From Bacteroidota bacterium (lineage in GTDB: Bacteria > Bacteroidota > Bacteroidia > Chitinophagales > Chitinophagaceae): a stretch of DNA of 64,000 nucleotides. The translations under genes were made by a program, and so were the position numbers. Positions 16,673 to 26,031 of the stretch are shown in pieces; the first letter of the stretch is position 1, and every line of letters starts with the position of its first letter. The stretch lies in the NCBI GenBank assembly GCA_023424015.1, contig JAFAEM010000002.1, positions 18,295 through 82,294 of the forward strand. Direction: 5' to 3'. The notes below the pieces were generated by a model. It was given only the letters and a program-made list of their open reading frames with translations, was not told the DNA's origin and ran no database searches.

Positions 16673-18187
16673 ATGGACGAAAAATATTCTAAATTGACAC
16701 GACAGACCGGAGCACCGGTACCCGACAATCAAAACGTGCAGACGGCAGGTCCACGCGGGCCAATGCTGATGCAGGATGTTTGGTTCCTTGAAAAAATGGC
16801 CAACTTCGACAGGGAAGTGATCCCTGAGAGAAGGATGCACGCAAAAGGCTCAGGCGCTTTTGGCGTTTTTACTGTTACCCATGACATTACACAGTACACA
16901 AAGGCAAGTATCTTCAGCGCCATCGGGAAAAAAACCGATATGTTTGTCAGGTTTTCTACCGTCGCAGGCGAAAGAGGTGCAGCAGACGCGGAGAGAGATA
17001 TCCGTGGATTTGCCATGAAGTATTATACCGACGAAGGTATCTGGGACCTGGTGGGGAACAACACCCCGGTATTTTTCTTTCGTGACCCCATGAAATTTCC
17101 AGACCTCAACCACGCTGTAAAACGCGATCCCAAAACAAACCTGAGAAGTGCCAACAACAACTGGGATTTCTGGACACTGCTTCCTGAAGCGCTGCACCAG
17201 GTGACGATCGTGATGAGCGACCGCGGTATTCCCAGGGGTTATCGCCATATGCATGGTTTTGGAAGCCATACCTACAGTTTTATCAACAAGGACAATGTAC
17301 GTCACTGGGTAAAATTCCATTTCATCACACAACAGGGCATCGAAAACCTGACCGACGAAGAAGCAGCAGAACTCGTCGGTAAGGATAGGGAATCATCCCA
17401 GCGTGATCTGTTCGATGCGATCGAACGCAAAGATTTTCCAAAATGGAAAATGTTTATCCAGGTCATGACGGAAGAGCAGGCCAAAACATACCGCTTTCAT
17501 CCTTTTGATCTTACTAAAGTCTGGTCAAAGAAAGATTTTCCATTGATACCTGTCGGTGAGTTTGAATTGAATCGTAACCCGGATAACTATTTCCAGGACG
17601 TTGAGCAGGCCGCCTTTAACCCGACTAATATTGTACCGGGTATAGGTTTTTCTCCCGACAAAATGCTGCAGGGCAGATTATTTTCTTATGGTGACGCGCA
17701 ACGTTACAGGCTGGGTGTAAACCATTACCAGATCCCCGTAAATAAACCAACCTGTCCCTATCACGCATTTCACCGCGATGGCGCGATGCGTGTAGATGGT
17801 AACTACGGCGACGCGAAGCATTACAACCCGAACAGCTATGGGGTATGGCAGGAGCAGCCTTCTGCCAAGGAACCGCCACTGGAATTGCAGGGCTCTGCGT
17901 ACGCGCATAATTTCAGGGATGATGATGAAGATTACTTCACACAACCCGGCGACCTGTTCCGTATCATCAAGGCTCGAGGTAAAGCGGATCTGCTTTTTAA
18001 GAATACGGCAGCACAGGTTGGGGGCGCTGATAAATTCATCCAGGTACGCCATATCCGGCATTGCTACAAAGCGGATCCCGAATATGGAGAGGGGGTAGCA
18101 AAAGCATTAGGCCTGACCATGGACGAGGTCAACAATTTTGATATGACACCTTATGACAGGTGGGCGCCACGTCCTACCAACGGATAA
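16673..18187 (+). CDS. katA: Monofunctional haem catalase (clade 3)
   Basis: A 504-residue small-subunit catalase that converts hydrogen peroxide to water and oxygen. Catalytic residues are visible: H56 in RRMHAKGSGAFG, N129 in DLVGNNTPVFFFRD, and the proximal haem ligand Y339 in RLFSYGDAQRYRLG. NADPH-binding-type residues of clade 3 enzymes (SHTYSFIN, VKFHF) are present. There is no signal peptide, so it is cytoplasmic. It is probably monocistronic: a 422-base upstream gap with a -7 box and a terminator at 18211. Confidence 0.96.
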   Translation: MDEKYSKLTRQTGAPVPDNQNVQTAGPRGPMLMQDVWFLEKMANFDREVIPERRMHAKGSGAFGVFTVTHDITQYTKASIFSAIGKKTDMFVRFSTVAGERGAADAERDIRGFAMKYYTDEGIWDLVGNNTPVFFFRDPMKFPDLNHAVKRDPKTNLRSANNNWDFWTLLPEALHQVTIVMSDRGIPRGYRHMHGFGSHTYSFINKDNVRHWVKFHFITQQGIENLTDEEAAELVGKDRESSQRDLFDAIERKDFPKWKMFIQVMTEEQAKTYRFHPFDLTKVWSKKDFPLIPVGEFELNRNPDNYFQDVEQAAFNPTNIVPGIGFSPDKMLQGRLFSYGDAQRYRLGVNHYQIPVNKPTCPYHAFHRDGAMRVDGNYGDAKHYNPNSYGVWQEQPSAKEPPLELQGSAYAHNFRDDDEDYFTQPGDLFRIIKARGKADLLFKNTAAQVGGADKFIQVRHIRHCYKADPEYGEGVAKALGLTMDEVNNFDMTPYDRWAPRPTNG

Positions 18188-18210
18188 GAGATGTTTGAAT
18201 GATCGATACA

Positions 18211-18239
18211 AACCTCCTGCATCACCGGGAGGTTTTTTT
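18211..18239 (+). terminator. Intrinsic terminator of the catalase gene
   Basis: AACCTCC (18211-18217) pairs with GGAGGTT (18228-18234), and a run of seven T residues follows. It lies 24 bases after the catalase stop. Confidence 0.88.
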
Positions 18240-18378
18240 ATGCGTAGGATAGAAAATGCTTGTATTCAAACCGGGGATTTGATGTTCTATAAAAAAAGCT
18301 TACTATATTCAACCAGGGCTTGAAGGGTGATGAAGGGAAATACGTTGCGTTGTTAGCCATAATAGTAAATAAGATCAT

Positions 18379-18993
18379 ATGGACTACGAAGTATTTAGCC
18401 TGATTGATATCCTGGGCACCGCTGCATTCAGCATATCCGGTGTTTTTGCCGCCATGGATAAGAAGCTTGATATTTTCGGGATCTTCATCATTGCTTTTAT
18501 GACGGCCATAGGGGGAGGTACTATCCGGGATATCATGATAGGTGATACACCCGTGACCTGGATGCGCACGAGTAATTATAGCATCGTTATTTTCCTCAGT
18601 GCCGCTATCGCAATCATGTTTTACAAATTAATCCATAATTATGGGAAGATATTGCAGCTTTTTGATTCGATAGGGATTGGTTTTTTCACCATATTGGGTA
18701 TACAGAAAGGAATTGCCTTTGATTATTCCATCGGTCTGAGTATCGCACTGGGTACCATTACCGCCTGTTTTGGAGGGATGTTACGGGATATTGCGTTGAA
18801 TCAGATCCCCCATATTTTTCATAAGGAGATCTATGCCACCGCCTGTATTTTGGGTGGGATACTTTTCTTTCTATTAAAAAGAACTTCGCTGGCCGATCCT
18901 GTGATCGACGCCATCTGCATTGCAGTGGTTGTGCTTATTCGTCTGATCGCGGTGAGATATAATTTACGCCTGCCTGGAGTGTATCGCTCATAG
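18379..18993 (+). CDS. TRIC-family (YadS/UPF0126) cation channel protein
   Basis: A 204-residue membrane protein with seven predicted helices arranged as two repeats of three plus one. The glycine-rich motif GGGTIRDIMIG (about residues 54-64) and its second-repeat counterpart GGMLRDIALN (about 133-142) are the hallmark of the TRIC family, which forms trimeric cation channels. Both hinge motifs are intact. It is flanked by the catalase terminator upstream and a weak hairpin (CATAG/CTATG plus T tract, 18989-19011) downstream, so it is likely a single-gene unit. Physiological ion unknown. Confidence 0.9.
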   Translation: MDYEVFSLIDILGTAAFSISGVFAAMDKKLDIFGIFIIAFMTAIGGGTIRDIMIGDTPVTWMRTSNYSIVIFLSAAIAIMFYKLIHNYGKILQLFDSIGIGFFTILGIQKGIAFDYSIGLSIALGTITACFGGMLRDIALNQIPHIFHKEIYATACILGGILFFLLKRTSLADPVIDAICIAVVVLIRLIAVRYNLRLPGVYRS

Positions 18994-19057
18994 TACACAG
19001 CTATGGTTTTTCAATAATAATTATTATTATTACCTGGATAATTTAATTTGTTCCGGT

Positions 19058-20770
19058 ATGAAAATTAATCTGCTGCTCGCTACTGTATTTATCAGCCTCT
19101 CATGTATGGCACAAAAGCCCCGCATTACCTGGGGCGACGAATTTAAACTCCACCGGGGAAGTACCGACCTGGAAGTCATCCATGCCGATAACACCGGTGT
19201 TTATCTCCAGGAAGGTCATCTGGCGCTCAAAAGTTATTTTGTGATAGGCGCTACTTTGAGGACTTCTGCAACCTTGATAAAACTCGATAAGAACCTCGGC
19301 GAAATTTACCGCAATGATTTTAATAAAGAATTAAAAGGAAAAGAATTTGTACAGTTTTTCAATGTCCGGGAAAAGCTTTATGTGTTTGCATCCGATTATG
19401 CGAAAAGGGAAAAAACGCTCAGCATTTACGGAGCAGAAATAAACAGGAGCTCCGGTCAGCTTTCGGGTGACTGGACCTTTATCACCAGCTTTCAAAAGGA
19501 TGGGAAAAGAGATGAGATCAATTTCAAATTCTCACATAATGCCGATAGTACAATGATGATTGTTGTCAGCACTATAGAAGGTCGCGATAGAAATGAATAT
19601 AAGATCCAGGAATTTGACCAGTCGCTCAAGGCAACCACCAAACCGGTGATCATCTCTAATGAATTTGATCCAAAGACATTTCAGCTTGAAGATGTGCTTT
19701 ACACGGTCAGCAAAAGAATAGTACTGGTAGGCAGGGTGTATGAATTCAGGGAAGGAAAGAAAAAGAAAGCAAAATTCCTGGATTTTTCAAACTATAATAT
19801 CAGGATGTACGATGAAAGGGGAAAAAAAGTAAACGAGGTCAATACCAATATCAATGGCCGCTGGCTTGCCAGCACCAAACTCGTACAGGAAAAGAATAAG
19901 GACATTGTGCTGGCGGCATTTTACAATAATGAAAAAAGAGGTAAAACAATTGATGGCATGCTGGTACAACGTCTCCACCCATTGACGGGAGAAGTGATTA
20001 ATACCAGTGAGAAGCAAATCAGTCATTCATTATTGTCGACACAAGCGGAACAAACTGATGATGAAGATAGTGGTGAAAGCAGGCAGGAGAGAAAGGAAAG
20101 GGAAAGACTGGATAAAATAAAAGATGAAGGAGAAGCATTTTCAAAGTATATGCGCTTCCGTAACATATTTTATACTGCCGACAACGGCCTGGTAGTTCTT
20201 GCTGAAAAATACCATCACTATACCTATATGACACAAAGCCATACAGGCGGGTCAAACGGTAGTGCCGGTACCTGGACCACTACTTATTATTCAGTTTACG
20301 AATGCGGCGACCTGCTGATGTGTAAGATCAATGAAGGCGGTGATATCAGCTGGCTCCAGGTACAGCCGAAGTCGCAGCGCGAGGTAATTCAGACCGGAAG
20401 TAGCGGAGGCTTCGTCTTTTCCGGATACTTTGATGCGGGGAACCGTCCGTTTTATGCGGGGTTTGGAGCTTTACAGACTGGTGACGCCATCCAGGTGCTT
20501 TTTAACGACAACCCCAAAAATGCGGTAGTAACCCAGCCGGGACAGAAAGTAAAAGATACCCGCAGGTTTGGCAAATCAGATTGTTTTATTTTAACCGTAA
20601 ACCTGTCGACCGGGAAAACCGAACGTAAAATGTTTTTTAGTAACTCGAGCACACCCACGGCTATGCCAAGGCTCGGTTCGGTGATCGGTGACGGTATGTT
20701 TATTGTGGGTAAAGAAGACCGCCTGCTGGGACGCTCAAAAATAGCAGTCGCAAAGATCTCCATGAAATGA
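19058..20770 (+). CDS. Secreted protein of unknown function, 570 aa
   Basis: I do not recognise this family. A signal peptide is clear (MKINLLLATVFISLSCMAQ, cleavage after AQ). The remainder is a single large globular region without membrane helices, with many alternating strand-like stretches (for example KIFLDFSNY-like and DIVLAAFYNNEKRG), which may suggest a beta-rich or propeller-like fold. A charged, low-complexity stretch of about residues 325-360 (EQTDDEDSGESRQERKERER) probably forms an exposed loop or helix. No C-terminal type IX signal or lipobox is seen. It stands alone, 64 bases after the TRIC gene. Likely periplasmic or outer-membrane-associated. Confidence 0.75.
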   Translation: MKINLLLATVFISLSCMAQKPRITWGDEFKLHRGSTDLEVIHADNTGVYLQEGHLALKSYFVIGATLRTSATLIKLDKNLGEIYRNDFNKELKGKEFVQFFNVREKLYVFASDYAKREKTLSIYGAEINRSSGQLSGDWTFITSFQKDGKRDEINFKFSHNADSTMMIVVSTIEGRDRNEYKIQEFDQSLKATTKPVIISNEFDPKTFQLEDVLYTVSKRIVLVGRVYEFREGKKKKAKFLDFSNYNIRMYDERGKKVNEVNTNINGRWLASTKLVQEKNKDIVLAAFYNNEKRGKTIDGMLVQRLHPLTGEVINTSEKQISHSLLSTQAEQTDDEDSGESRQERKERERLDKIKDEGEAFSKYMRFRNIFYTADNGLVVLAEKYHHYTYMTQSHTGGSNGSAGTWTTTYYSVYECGDLLMCKINEGGDISWLQVQPKSQREVIQTGSSGGFVFSGYFDAGNRPFYAGFGALQTGDAIQVLFNDNPKNAVVTQPGQKVKDTRRFGKSDCFILTVNLSTGKTERKMFFSNSSTPTAMPRLGSVIGDGMFIVGKEDRLLGRSKIAVAKISMK

Positions 20771-20939
20771 TCCATAGCGGATCAGCAAAATTTATTTACG
20801 CTATTCCACGAACATAACGGTAGGAGATAATTTAGCCCTGCCGGGGTTGTGTACCACTGAACCATGAGGTGCTAAGCATTTTCGGTTGCGATTTCAATAT
20901 TTAGCATGAACTTAGTATTGATCAAATCGAAAATTCATC

Positions 20940-21875
20940 ATGGAAAACAGGATCCTGGGATTACACCATATTACTGCGATTGCCAATAACGCCAAACGCA
21001 ATTTTGAGTTCTACACAAAAGTATTAGGTCTGAGAATGGTGAAAAAGACCGTAAACTTCGACGATCCGGGTACATACCATTTTTATTTTGGCGATGAGAT
21101 GGGTAGTCCCGGGACCATACTCACTTTTTTTCCCTGGGAAGGAATAGGTAAGGGAAGTATCGGTTATGGCATGGCCACGGAGATCGGGTATTCCGTACCT
21201 GCGGGTAGTCTTGCGTACTGGTCCGATCGATTTAAAAAATATAATGTCAGTCACCAGGAAATGAATGAACAGTTTGGTGAGCAATACATTGCTTTTACGG
21301 ATCCCGATGGACTGTACCTGCGGATGATCGTGTCCGCCAGCGAAGACAATCGCAAACCCTGGGTGACCGATGATGTAAAGGCAGACACGGCATCACGTGG
21401 ATTTCATAGTGTCACACTTACTCTGAAGGATCGTAGGGCGACCGAAGAGATACTTACTGATGTATTGGGTTATACTTTTGAAAAACAGGAGGGAAATATA
21501 TTCCGATATAAGACCGATGCCATCGCCAATGCATCGATCGTTGATATACTGGAAAACCCGCATGCAGGGAGGGGTTATAATGCTGCCGGCACTAATCATC
21601 ATATTGCATTCCGGGTTAAGAATGATGATGTGCTGATGGAATATCGCGAGAAGGTTTTGAGCAAGGGTCTGAACATCACGCCAAAGATCGACCGCGATTA
21701 TTTCTTTTCGCTTTATTTCCGTGAACCGGGTGGTGTGTTATTTGAACTGGCTACCGACAACCCCGGGTTCACCAGGGATGAGCCACTTGACAAACTGGGC
21801 ACACAATTGAAATTACCGGCGCGTTACGAACCTGCCCGCGCACAAATTGAAAGATCCCTGCCATCTTTGGACTAG
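20940..21875 (+). CDS. Ring-cleaving dioxygenase, VOC/glyoxalase superfamily (MhqO-like)
   Basis: A 311-residue protein with two tandem vicinal-oxygen-chelate modules, about residues 5-130 (LGLHHITAIANNAKRNFEFYTKVLGL) and 150-285 (GFHSVTLTLKDRRATEEILTDVLGY). The metal ligands H8 or H9 in LHHIT, the histidine in NHHIAFRV and the glutamate in EPGGVLFELA are those of type I extradiol dioxygenases. Length and motifs match the MhqO/MhqA group linked with hydroquinone and quinone stress in other bacteria, fitting the stress genes upstream; the real substrate is unknown. An AGCTCGN-type repeat array starts 7 bases after its stop codon. Confidence 0.88.
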   Translation: MENRILGLHHITAIANNAKRNFEFYTKVLGLRMVKKTVNFDDPGTYHFYFGDEMGSPGTILTFFPWEGIGKGSIGYGMATEIGYSVPAGSLAYWSDRFKKYNVSHQEMNEQFGEQYIAFTDPDGLYLRMIVSASEDNRKPWVTDDVKADTASRGFHSVTLTLKDRRATEEILTDVLGYTFEKQEGNIFRYKTDAIANASIVDILENPHAGRGYNAAGTNHHIAFRVKNDDVLMEYREKVLSKGLNITPKIDRDYFFSLYFREPGGVLFELATDNPGFTRDEPLDKLGTQLKLPARYEPARAQIERSLPSLD

Positions 21876-21882
21876 TATTTAA

Positions 21883-21989
21883 GCTGCGAGCTGCGAGCCG
21901 TGAGCTGTGAGCCATCAGGCTCAGGGCCTCAAATTTTGTTTTCAAACGATCGATCTCGCAGCTCGAAGCTCGAAGCTCGTAGCTCGTAG
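21883..21989 (+). repeat. Stop-proximal repeat array A (AGCTCGN heptamers)
   Basis: Heptamers such as GCTGCGA, GCCGTGA and GCTGTGA, then a core containing CAAACGATCGATCTCG, then AGCTCGA and AGCTCGT heptamers. The same core occurs in arrays B (27331-27669) and C (46738-46860). It starts 7 bases after the stop codon at 21875, in the same orientation relative to that gene as the other copies. Confidence 0.8.
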
Positions 21990-22048
21990 AAATCTGCTGT
22001 TAATTTGTGATTGTATAGTATTTTTAAAAGAAATAGGCGTATACACAC

Positions 22049-23404
22049 ATGAAACAAAGATTGCTGCTCCCTGGATTTTTTCTTTTGACAATAGTTACTA
22101 CTCAGGCCCAGACCGGTGATGGTTGGCAATATCTTTTTAATGGTAAAGACCTGCAGGGATGGAAACAACTGAATGGCCAGGCGAAATATGAAGTTAAGAA
22201 CGGTGAGATAGTAGGAACAACTGTACCCAATGAGCCCAATTCATTTCTCGTGACTGAACAGGAGTATGGGAATTTTATTCTAGAACTTGAACTATTTGTC
22301 GATACCTCGCTCAATTCGGGCATACAGATCAGGAGCCTGAGCAAACCCGATTACCAGGACGGTCGGGTACATGGATACCAGGTAGAGATCGATCCTTCAA
22401 AACGTGCCTGGAGCGGCGGCCTGTATGATGAGGCCCGGCGTGGCTGGCTTTACACACTCGAACTGAACCCGGCTGCGAAAAAAGCGTTTAAGAATTTTCA
22501 ATGGAATAAATACCGTATTGAATGTATCGGTCATACCATCCGCACCTGGGTGAATGGTGTGCCTGCCGCGCATGTACTGGATGCTGAAACAGCCAGCGGC
22601 TTTATCGCCCTGCAGGTGCATAGCGTAAACGAAAAACGCAAGGAAGGTAAAAAAGTAAGATGGCGCAATATTCGCATTCGCACTGAAAACCTCCATGCGA
22701 CCGCCTACGATAATATTTTTGTGGTCAACCTGGTACCCAACCTGCTTTCGTCTCAGGAAGCAAAGAACGGTTATAGCCTGCTTTGGGACGGCAAAACCGC
22801 AAAGGGCTGGAGAGGTGCTTACAAGGAAAGCTTTCCTGAAAAGGGCTGGAGCATCAACAACGGAGAACTGGCCGTAGAGAAATCTGGTGGAGGAGAATCT
22901 GTAAATGGCGGCGATATCGTAACAGAAAAAAAATACAGCGCTTTCGAATTGAAATTTGATTTCAAACTCACGGAAGGCGCCAATAGCGGCATCAAGTATT
23001 TTGTGACCGAATCGGAAAATAACAAGGGCTCGGCCATCGGGTTGGAATACCAGTTGCTCGACGACGAAAAACATCCAGATGCGAAGATGGGTATCAACGG
23101 CAATCGCACGCTTGCTTCCCTGTACGACCTGATCAGTTCAGATAAAAACCCGGCCGCCCGCAAAAAGATCGGTGAATGGAACCAGGGAATGATCCGCGTC
23201 TATCCCAATAATAAAGTGGAACATTGGCTGAATGGTTATAAAGTGGTGGAATACATCCGTGGCTCAAAAGAATATCATGCGTTAGTGGCCAATAGCAAGT
23301 ACAAGATCTGGGACGGGTTTGGAATGGCAAAAGAGGGGAGCATACTATTGCAGGATCATGGTGATAAAGTGATGTTCAGAAGCATTAAAATAAAAGAGCT
23401 GTAA
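22049..23404 (+). CDS. Secreted tandem DUF1080 (3-keto-disaccharide hydrolase-like) protein
   Basis: A 451-residue exported protein with signal peptide at residues 1-20 (LLLPGFFLLTIVTTQAQ). It contains two copies of the DUF1080 concanavalin-like domain: about residues 24-215 (WQYLFNGKDLQGWK... NSGIQIRS) and 240-450 (LLWDGKTAKGWRG... NSGIKYFVTE). Some DUF1080 proteins hydrolyse 3-keto-glycosides. Most members have one domain, so the duplication is worth noting. It is the first gene of a probable operon with the Gfo/Idh/MocA oxidoreductase (63 bases downstream) and the PmoA-like protein, a combination expected for periplasmic 3-keto-sugar chemistry. Confidence 0.88.
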   Translation: MKQRLLLPGFFLLTIVTTQAQTGDGWQYLFNGKDLQGWKQLNGQAKYEVKNGEIVGTTVPNEPNSFLVTEQEYGNFILELELFVDTSLNSGIQIRSLSKPDYQDGRVHGYQVEIDPSKRAWSGGLYDEARRGWLYTLELNPAAKKAFKNFQWNKYRIECIGHTIRTWVNGVPAAHVLDAETASGFIALQVHSVNEKRKEGKKVRWRNIRIRTENLHATAYDNIFVVNLVPNLLSSQEAKNGYSLLWDGKTAKGWRGAYKESFPEKGWSINNGELAVEKSGGGESVNGGDIVTEKKYSAFELKFDFKLTEGANSGIKYFVTESENNKGSAIGLEYQLLDDEKHPDAKMGINGNRTLASLYDLISSDKNPAARKKIGEWNQGMIRVYPNNKVEHWLNGYKVVEYIRGSKEYHALVANSKYKIWDGFGMAKEGSILLQDHGDKVMFRSIKIKEL

Positions 23405-23467
23405 AATCAGAATATATTCGGATTGTCTGAAACAGTCCAAACAATTTTCAATCTTAAAAATAACACA

Positions 23468-24826
23468 ATGCCAGTTACTCGCAGAAAATTTATCGGGCAG
23501 TCGGCAAAAGCCTCTGCTGCCCTGTATGCGGCCATGGTCGGCATCAGCGCAAAAAGTTATGGAAACATCCTCGGTGCCAACGACCGTGTAAGGGTAGGTG
23601 CTGTTGGTTTTTCGGATCGCTTTCGCCATTCCCTGTTCCCTTCATTCCTCGATCACTATAAGGAATTGAACTTTGACCTGGTAGCTGTTAGCGATCTTTG
23701 GAAATTACGCCGCGAGGAAGGCCAGGCTTTTTTGAAAGAGAAATTGGGACACGATGTACAGGCCTGTATAAATAATGATGAACTGTATAAGATCAAAGAC
23801 CTGGACGCCGTGATCATCAGCACGGCGGATTTTCAGCATGCTTTGCATACAATTGAAGCCGTGAAGAACAATAAAGATGTATATGTAGAGAAACCTTTTG
23901 CCGAAACCATGGAAGACAATCGTGCCGCCCTGAAAGCCGTGAGGGCCACCGACCGTATCATCCAGGTGGGCTCGCAAAGAAGAAGCGGTGGGAATTACAA
24001 AGCCGCGGAGGAGTTTATTAAGTCGGGAAAATTTGGAGATATCACGATGGTGGAACTAAGCTGGAATGTCAACCAGCCCGGTCGCTGGAGAAGACCAGCG
24101 TTGGTTGCCCAGTGTAAAAAAGAAGATACCGACTGGAAGCGCTACCTGATGAACCGTCCCTTTGAGGAATGGGATCCCAGGAAGTACCTGGAGTATCGTT
24201 TATTCTGGCCATATTCATCCGGTATGCCTGGTCAGTGGATGAGTCACCAGATCGATACTGTGCATTGGTTTACCGGTCTTCAACATCCGCGCAGCGTGGT
24301 AGCGAACGGTGGTATTTATATGTGGAAAGATGGTCGACGCAACTGGGATACCACAACAGCGGTATTTGATTATGGCCCGGAAAGCGATCCCACAAAAGGA
24401 TTCCAGGTGGTATTTACTTCACGAATGCATAATGGAGATGAAAGACCCGCAGAAATATATTATTCCAATGGCGGTGAATTGAATCTAAACACCAACATGA
24501 TCTCACCCACAGGTGGCCTGGAAGAAAATCATGCGAAAGCGATGAACATGAAACCCAACCTGCTGCCGAAAATGAAACTAACGGACACTACCGAGAAAGT
24601 GGTGGCTTCAGCCAATACGGGTAGTGACCGGCTTACCAGCAGTCATATGCGGAACTTTATGGAATGTGTGCGCAGCCGCAAACAAACCAATGCACCGGTG
24701 GAAGCAGGTTATACCCATTCGATTGCAACCATTATGACCAATGCGGCGGCAAGGACGGGCATGAAAGTAACATTTGACGAAGCAAAACAGGAAGTGATGT
24801 CGGGCGGCAAACCTTTTAAATACTGA
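23468..24826 (+). CDS. Gfo/Idh/MocA-family oxidoreductase, Tat-exported
   Basis: A 452-residue NAD(P)-dependent sugar oxidoreductase. The ATG at 23468 is chosen over an in-frame ATG 45 bases earlier because it places a twin-arginine signal at the start (VTRRKFIGQSAKASAALYAA). The Rossmann domain follows (VRVGAVGFSDR), then the family motif VYVEKPFAETMEDN at about 140-153 with its catalytic lysine, then the C-terminal alpha/beta domain. The family oxidises sugars or acetals, often to 3-keto forms, which fits the DUF1080 gene upstream. Export of an NAD-type enzyme implies that the cofactor is bound before translocation. It ends 8 bases before the PmoA-like gene. Confidence 0.9.
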   Translation: MPVTRRKFIGQSAKASAALYAAMVGISAKSYGNILGANDRVRVGAVGFSDRFRHSLFPSFLDHYKELNFDLVAVSDLWKLRREEGQAFLKEKLGHDVQACINNDELYKIKDLDAVIISTADFQHALHTIEAVKNNKDVYVEKPFAETMEDNRAALKAVRATDRIIQVGSQRRSGGNYKAAEEFIKSGKFGDITMVELSWNVNQPGRWRRPALVAQCKKEDTDWKRYLMNRPFEEWDPRKYLEYRLFWPYSSGMPGQWMSHQIDTVHWFTGLQHPRSVVANGGIYMWKDGRRNWDTTTAVFDYGPESDPTKGFQVVFTSRMHNGDERPAEIYYSNGGELNLNTNMISPTGGLEENHAKAMNMKPNLLPKMKLTDTTEKVVASANTGSDRLTSSHMRNFMECVRSRKQTNAPVEAGYTHSIATIMTNAAARTGMKVTFDEAKQEVMSGGKPFKY

Positions 24827-24834
24827 TCCGAATT

Positions 24835-25869
24835 ATGATGCGATTGCTTGCCATATTCATATTTGTAATGACCGCATCGAAAGGATTTGCACAAGGATCG
24901 GGGTTCAACATTATAGACAACAAAGCGAGGAAGCAGGTTGACATTTTATATAATAATAAATTGCTTACCGCATATTGTTATTACGATTCCTCCCGGAAGC
25001 CGATCCTGTTTCCTGTCAATACCACAGACGGCATCACGGTGACGCGTGGTTACCCTTTTCAGCCTGTTGCAGGTGAACGAACCGATCACCCGCATCATAC
25101 CGGTATCTGGCTGAACTATGAATCAGTGAATGGCCTCGATTTCTGGAACAATTCCACTGCCATTGCACCCGAAAAGCGGGATCGTTATGGTACAATTGTG
25201 CATGAAAAGATATTGGAGAAAACAGCTACGGATAACAAAGCTACGCTTGTTACCAGATCAAAATGGCTCAGACCCGATGGGCTGGCCCTCTTGCAGGAGG
25301 AAACCCATTATGATTTCCAGGTTGCCGGATCTACATTTATTATCGACAGGTCGACCAGGCTTACAGCGCTGGATATTCCCGTTCTTTTTAAGGATGTAAA
25401 AGACGGATTTTTTGCTATCCGTGTTGCCAGGGAACTCGAGCAGGTTTCTAACGAACCATCATCGTATGTGGATGACAAAGGCAATACCACCCCGGTAGCA
25501 GCTTCCGGCAACGATGTCACGGGCCTGTATCATAGCAGCACAGGCCTTAAGGGGGATTCAGTGTGGGGTACCAAAGGAAAATGGGCAATGCTAAAAGGAA
25601 AGAAGGAGGGGAGAGAGATCGGTATCGGGATAATAGATCATCCAGCCAACCCCGGCTACCCGGCTTACTGGCATGCGAGGGGATACGGACTTTTTTCCAT
25701 CAATCCCCTGGGCAGAAAAATATTTAGTAAAGGCGCGGAGGAATTAAATCTCTCTTTGCAACCGGGGCAATCCGCTACATTTAGGTACCGGGTCATCGTC
25801 CACTCTGGCACATCGCTTACAGCAGTGGAGATGGAAAGGTTAAGTGAGGAGTTTGAGAAAATAAAATAG
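24835..25869 (+). CDS. Secreted PmoA-like (DUF6807) protein
   Basis: A 344-residue exported protein, signal peptide at residues 1-20 (LLAIFIFVMTASKGFAQ). The family signature is the histidine-rich stretch RTDHPHHTGIWLNYESVNGLDFW near residue 82, and HPANPGYPAYWHARGYGLFSINPLG further on, as found in proteins annotated PmoA or DUF6807. The function is not established; members sit beside sugar oxidoreductases and DUF1080 proteins, as here. The fold is probably a galactose-mutarotase-like beta sandwich (inference). Last gene of the three-gene unit, 8 bases after the oxidoreductase. Confidence 0.85.
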   Translation: MMRLLAIFIFVMTASKGFAQGSGFNIIDNKARKQVDILYNNKLLTAYCYYDSSRKPILFPVNTTDGITVTRGYPFQPVAGERTDHPHHTGIWLNYESVNGLDFWNNSTAIAPEKRDRYGTIVHEKILEKTATDNKATLVTRSKWLRPDGLALLQEETHYDFQVAGSTFIIDRSTRLTALDIPVLFKDVKDGFFAIRVARELEQVSNEPSSYVDDKGNTTPVAASGNDVTGLYHSSTGLKGDSVWGTKGKWAMLKGKKEGREIGIGIIDHPANPGYPAYWHARGYGLFSINPLGRKIFSKGAEELNLSLQPGQSATFRYRVIVHSGTSLTAVEMERLSEEFEKIK

Positions 25870-26031
25870 ACAGTGCTGTCGAAAACCTAATCTCTTCATC
25901 AGTTCTTCCTGGTCCTCCTTATCAAATGTAAATATTAAAATTTGGGATTATTATGATTTGTTGACGGGTCATGTCGGGACAAGAATTCAGCCCTTTATAT
26001 TTTCTTGTCCAATAAATAAATTTGCTTATTG

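Noticed and set aside
18989..19011. Terminator after the TRIC gene
   Set aside because: Only a 5-bp stem; too weak to call, mentioned in the gene entry.
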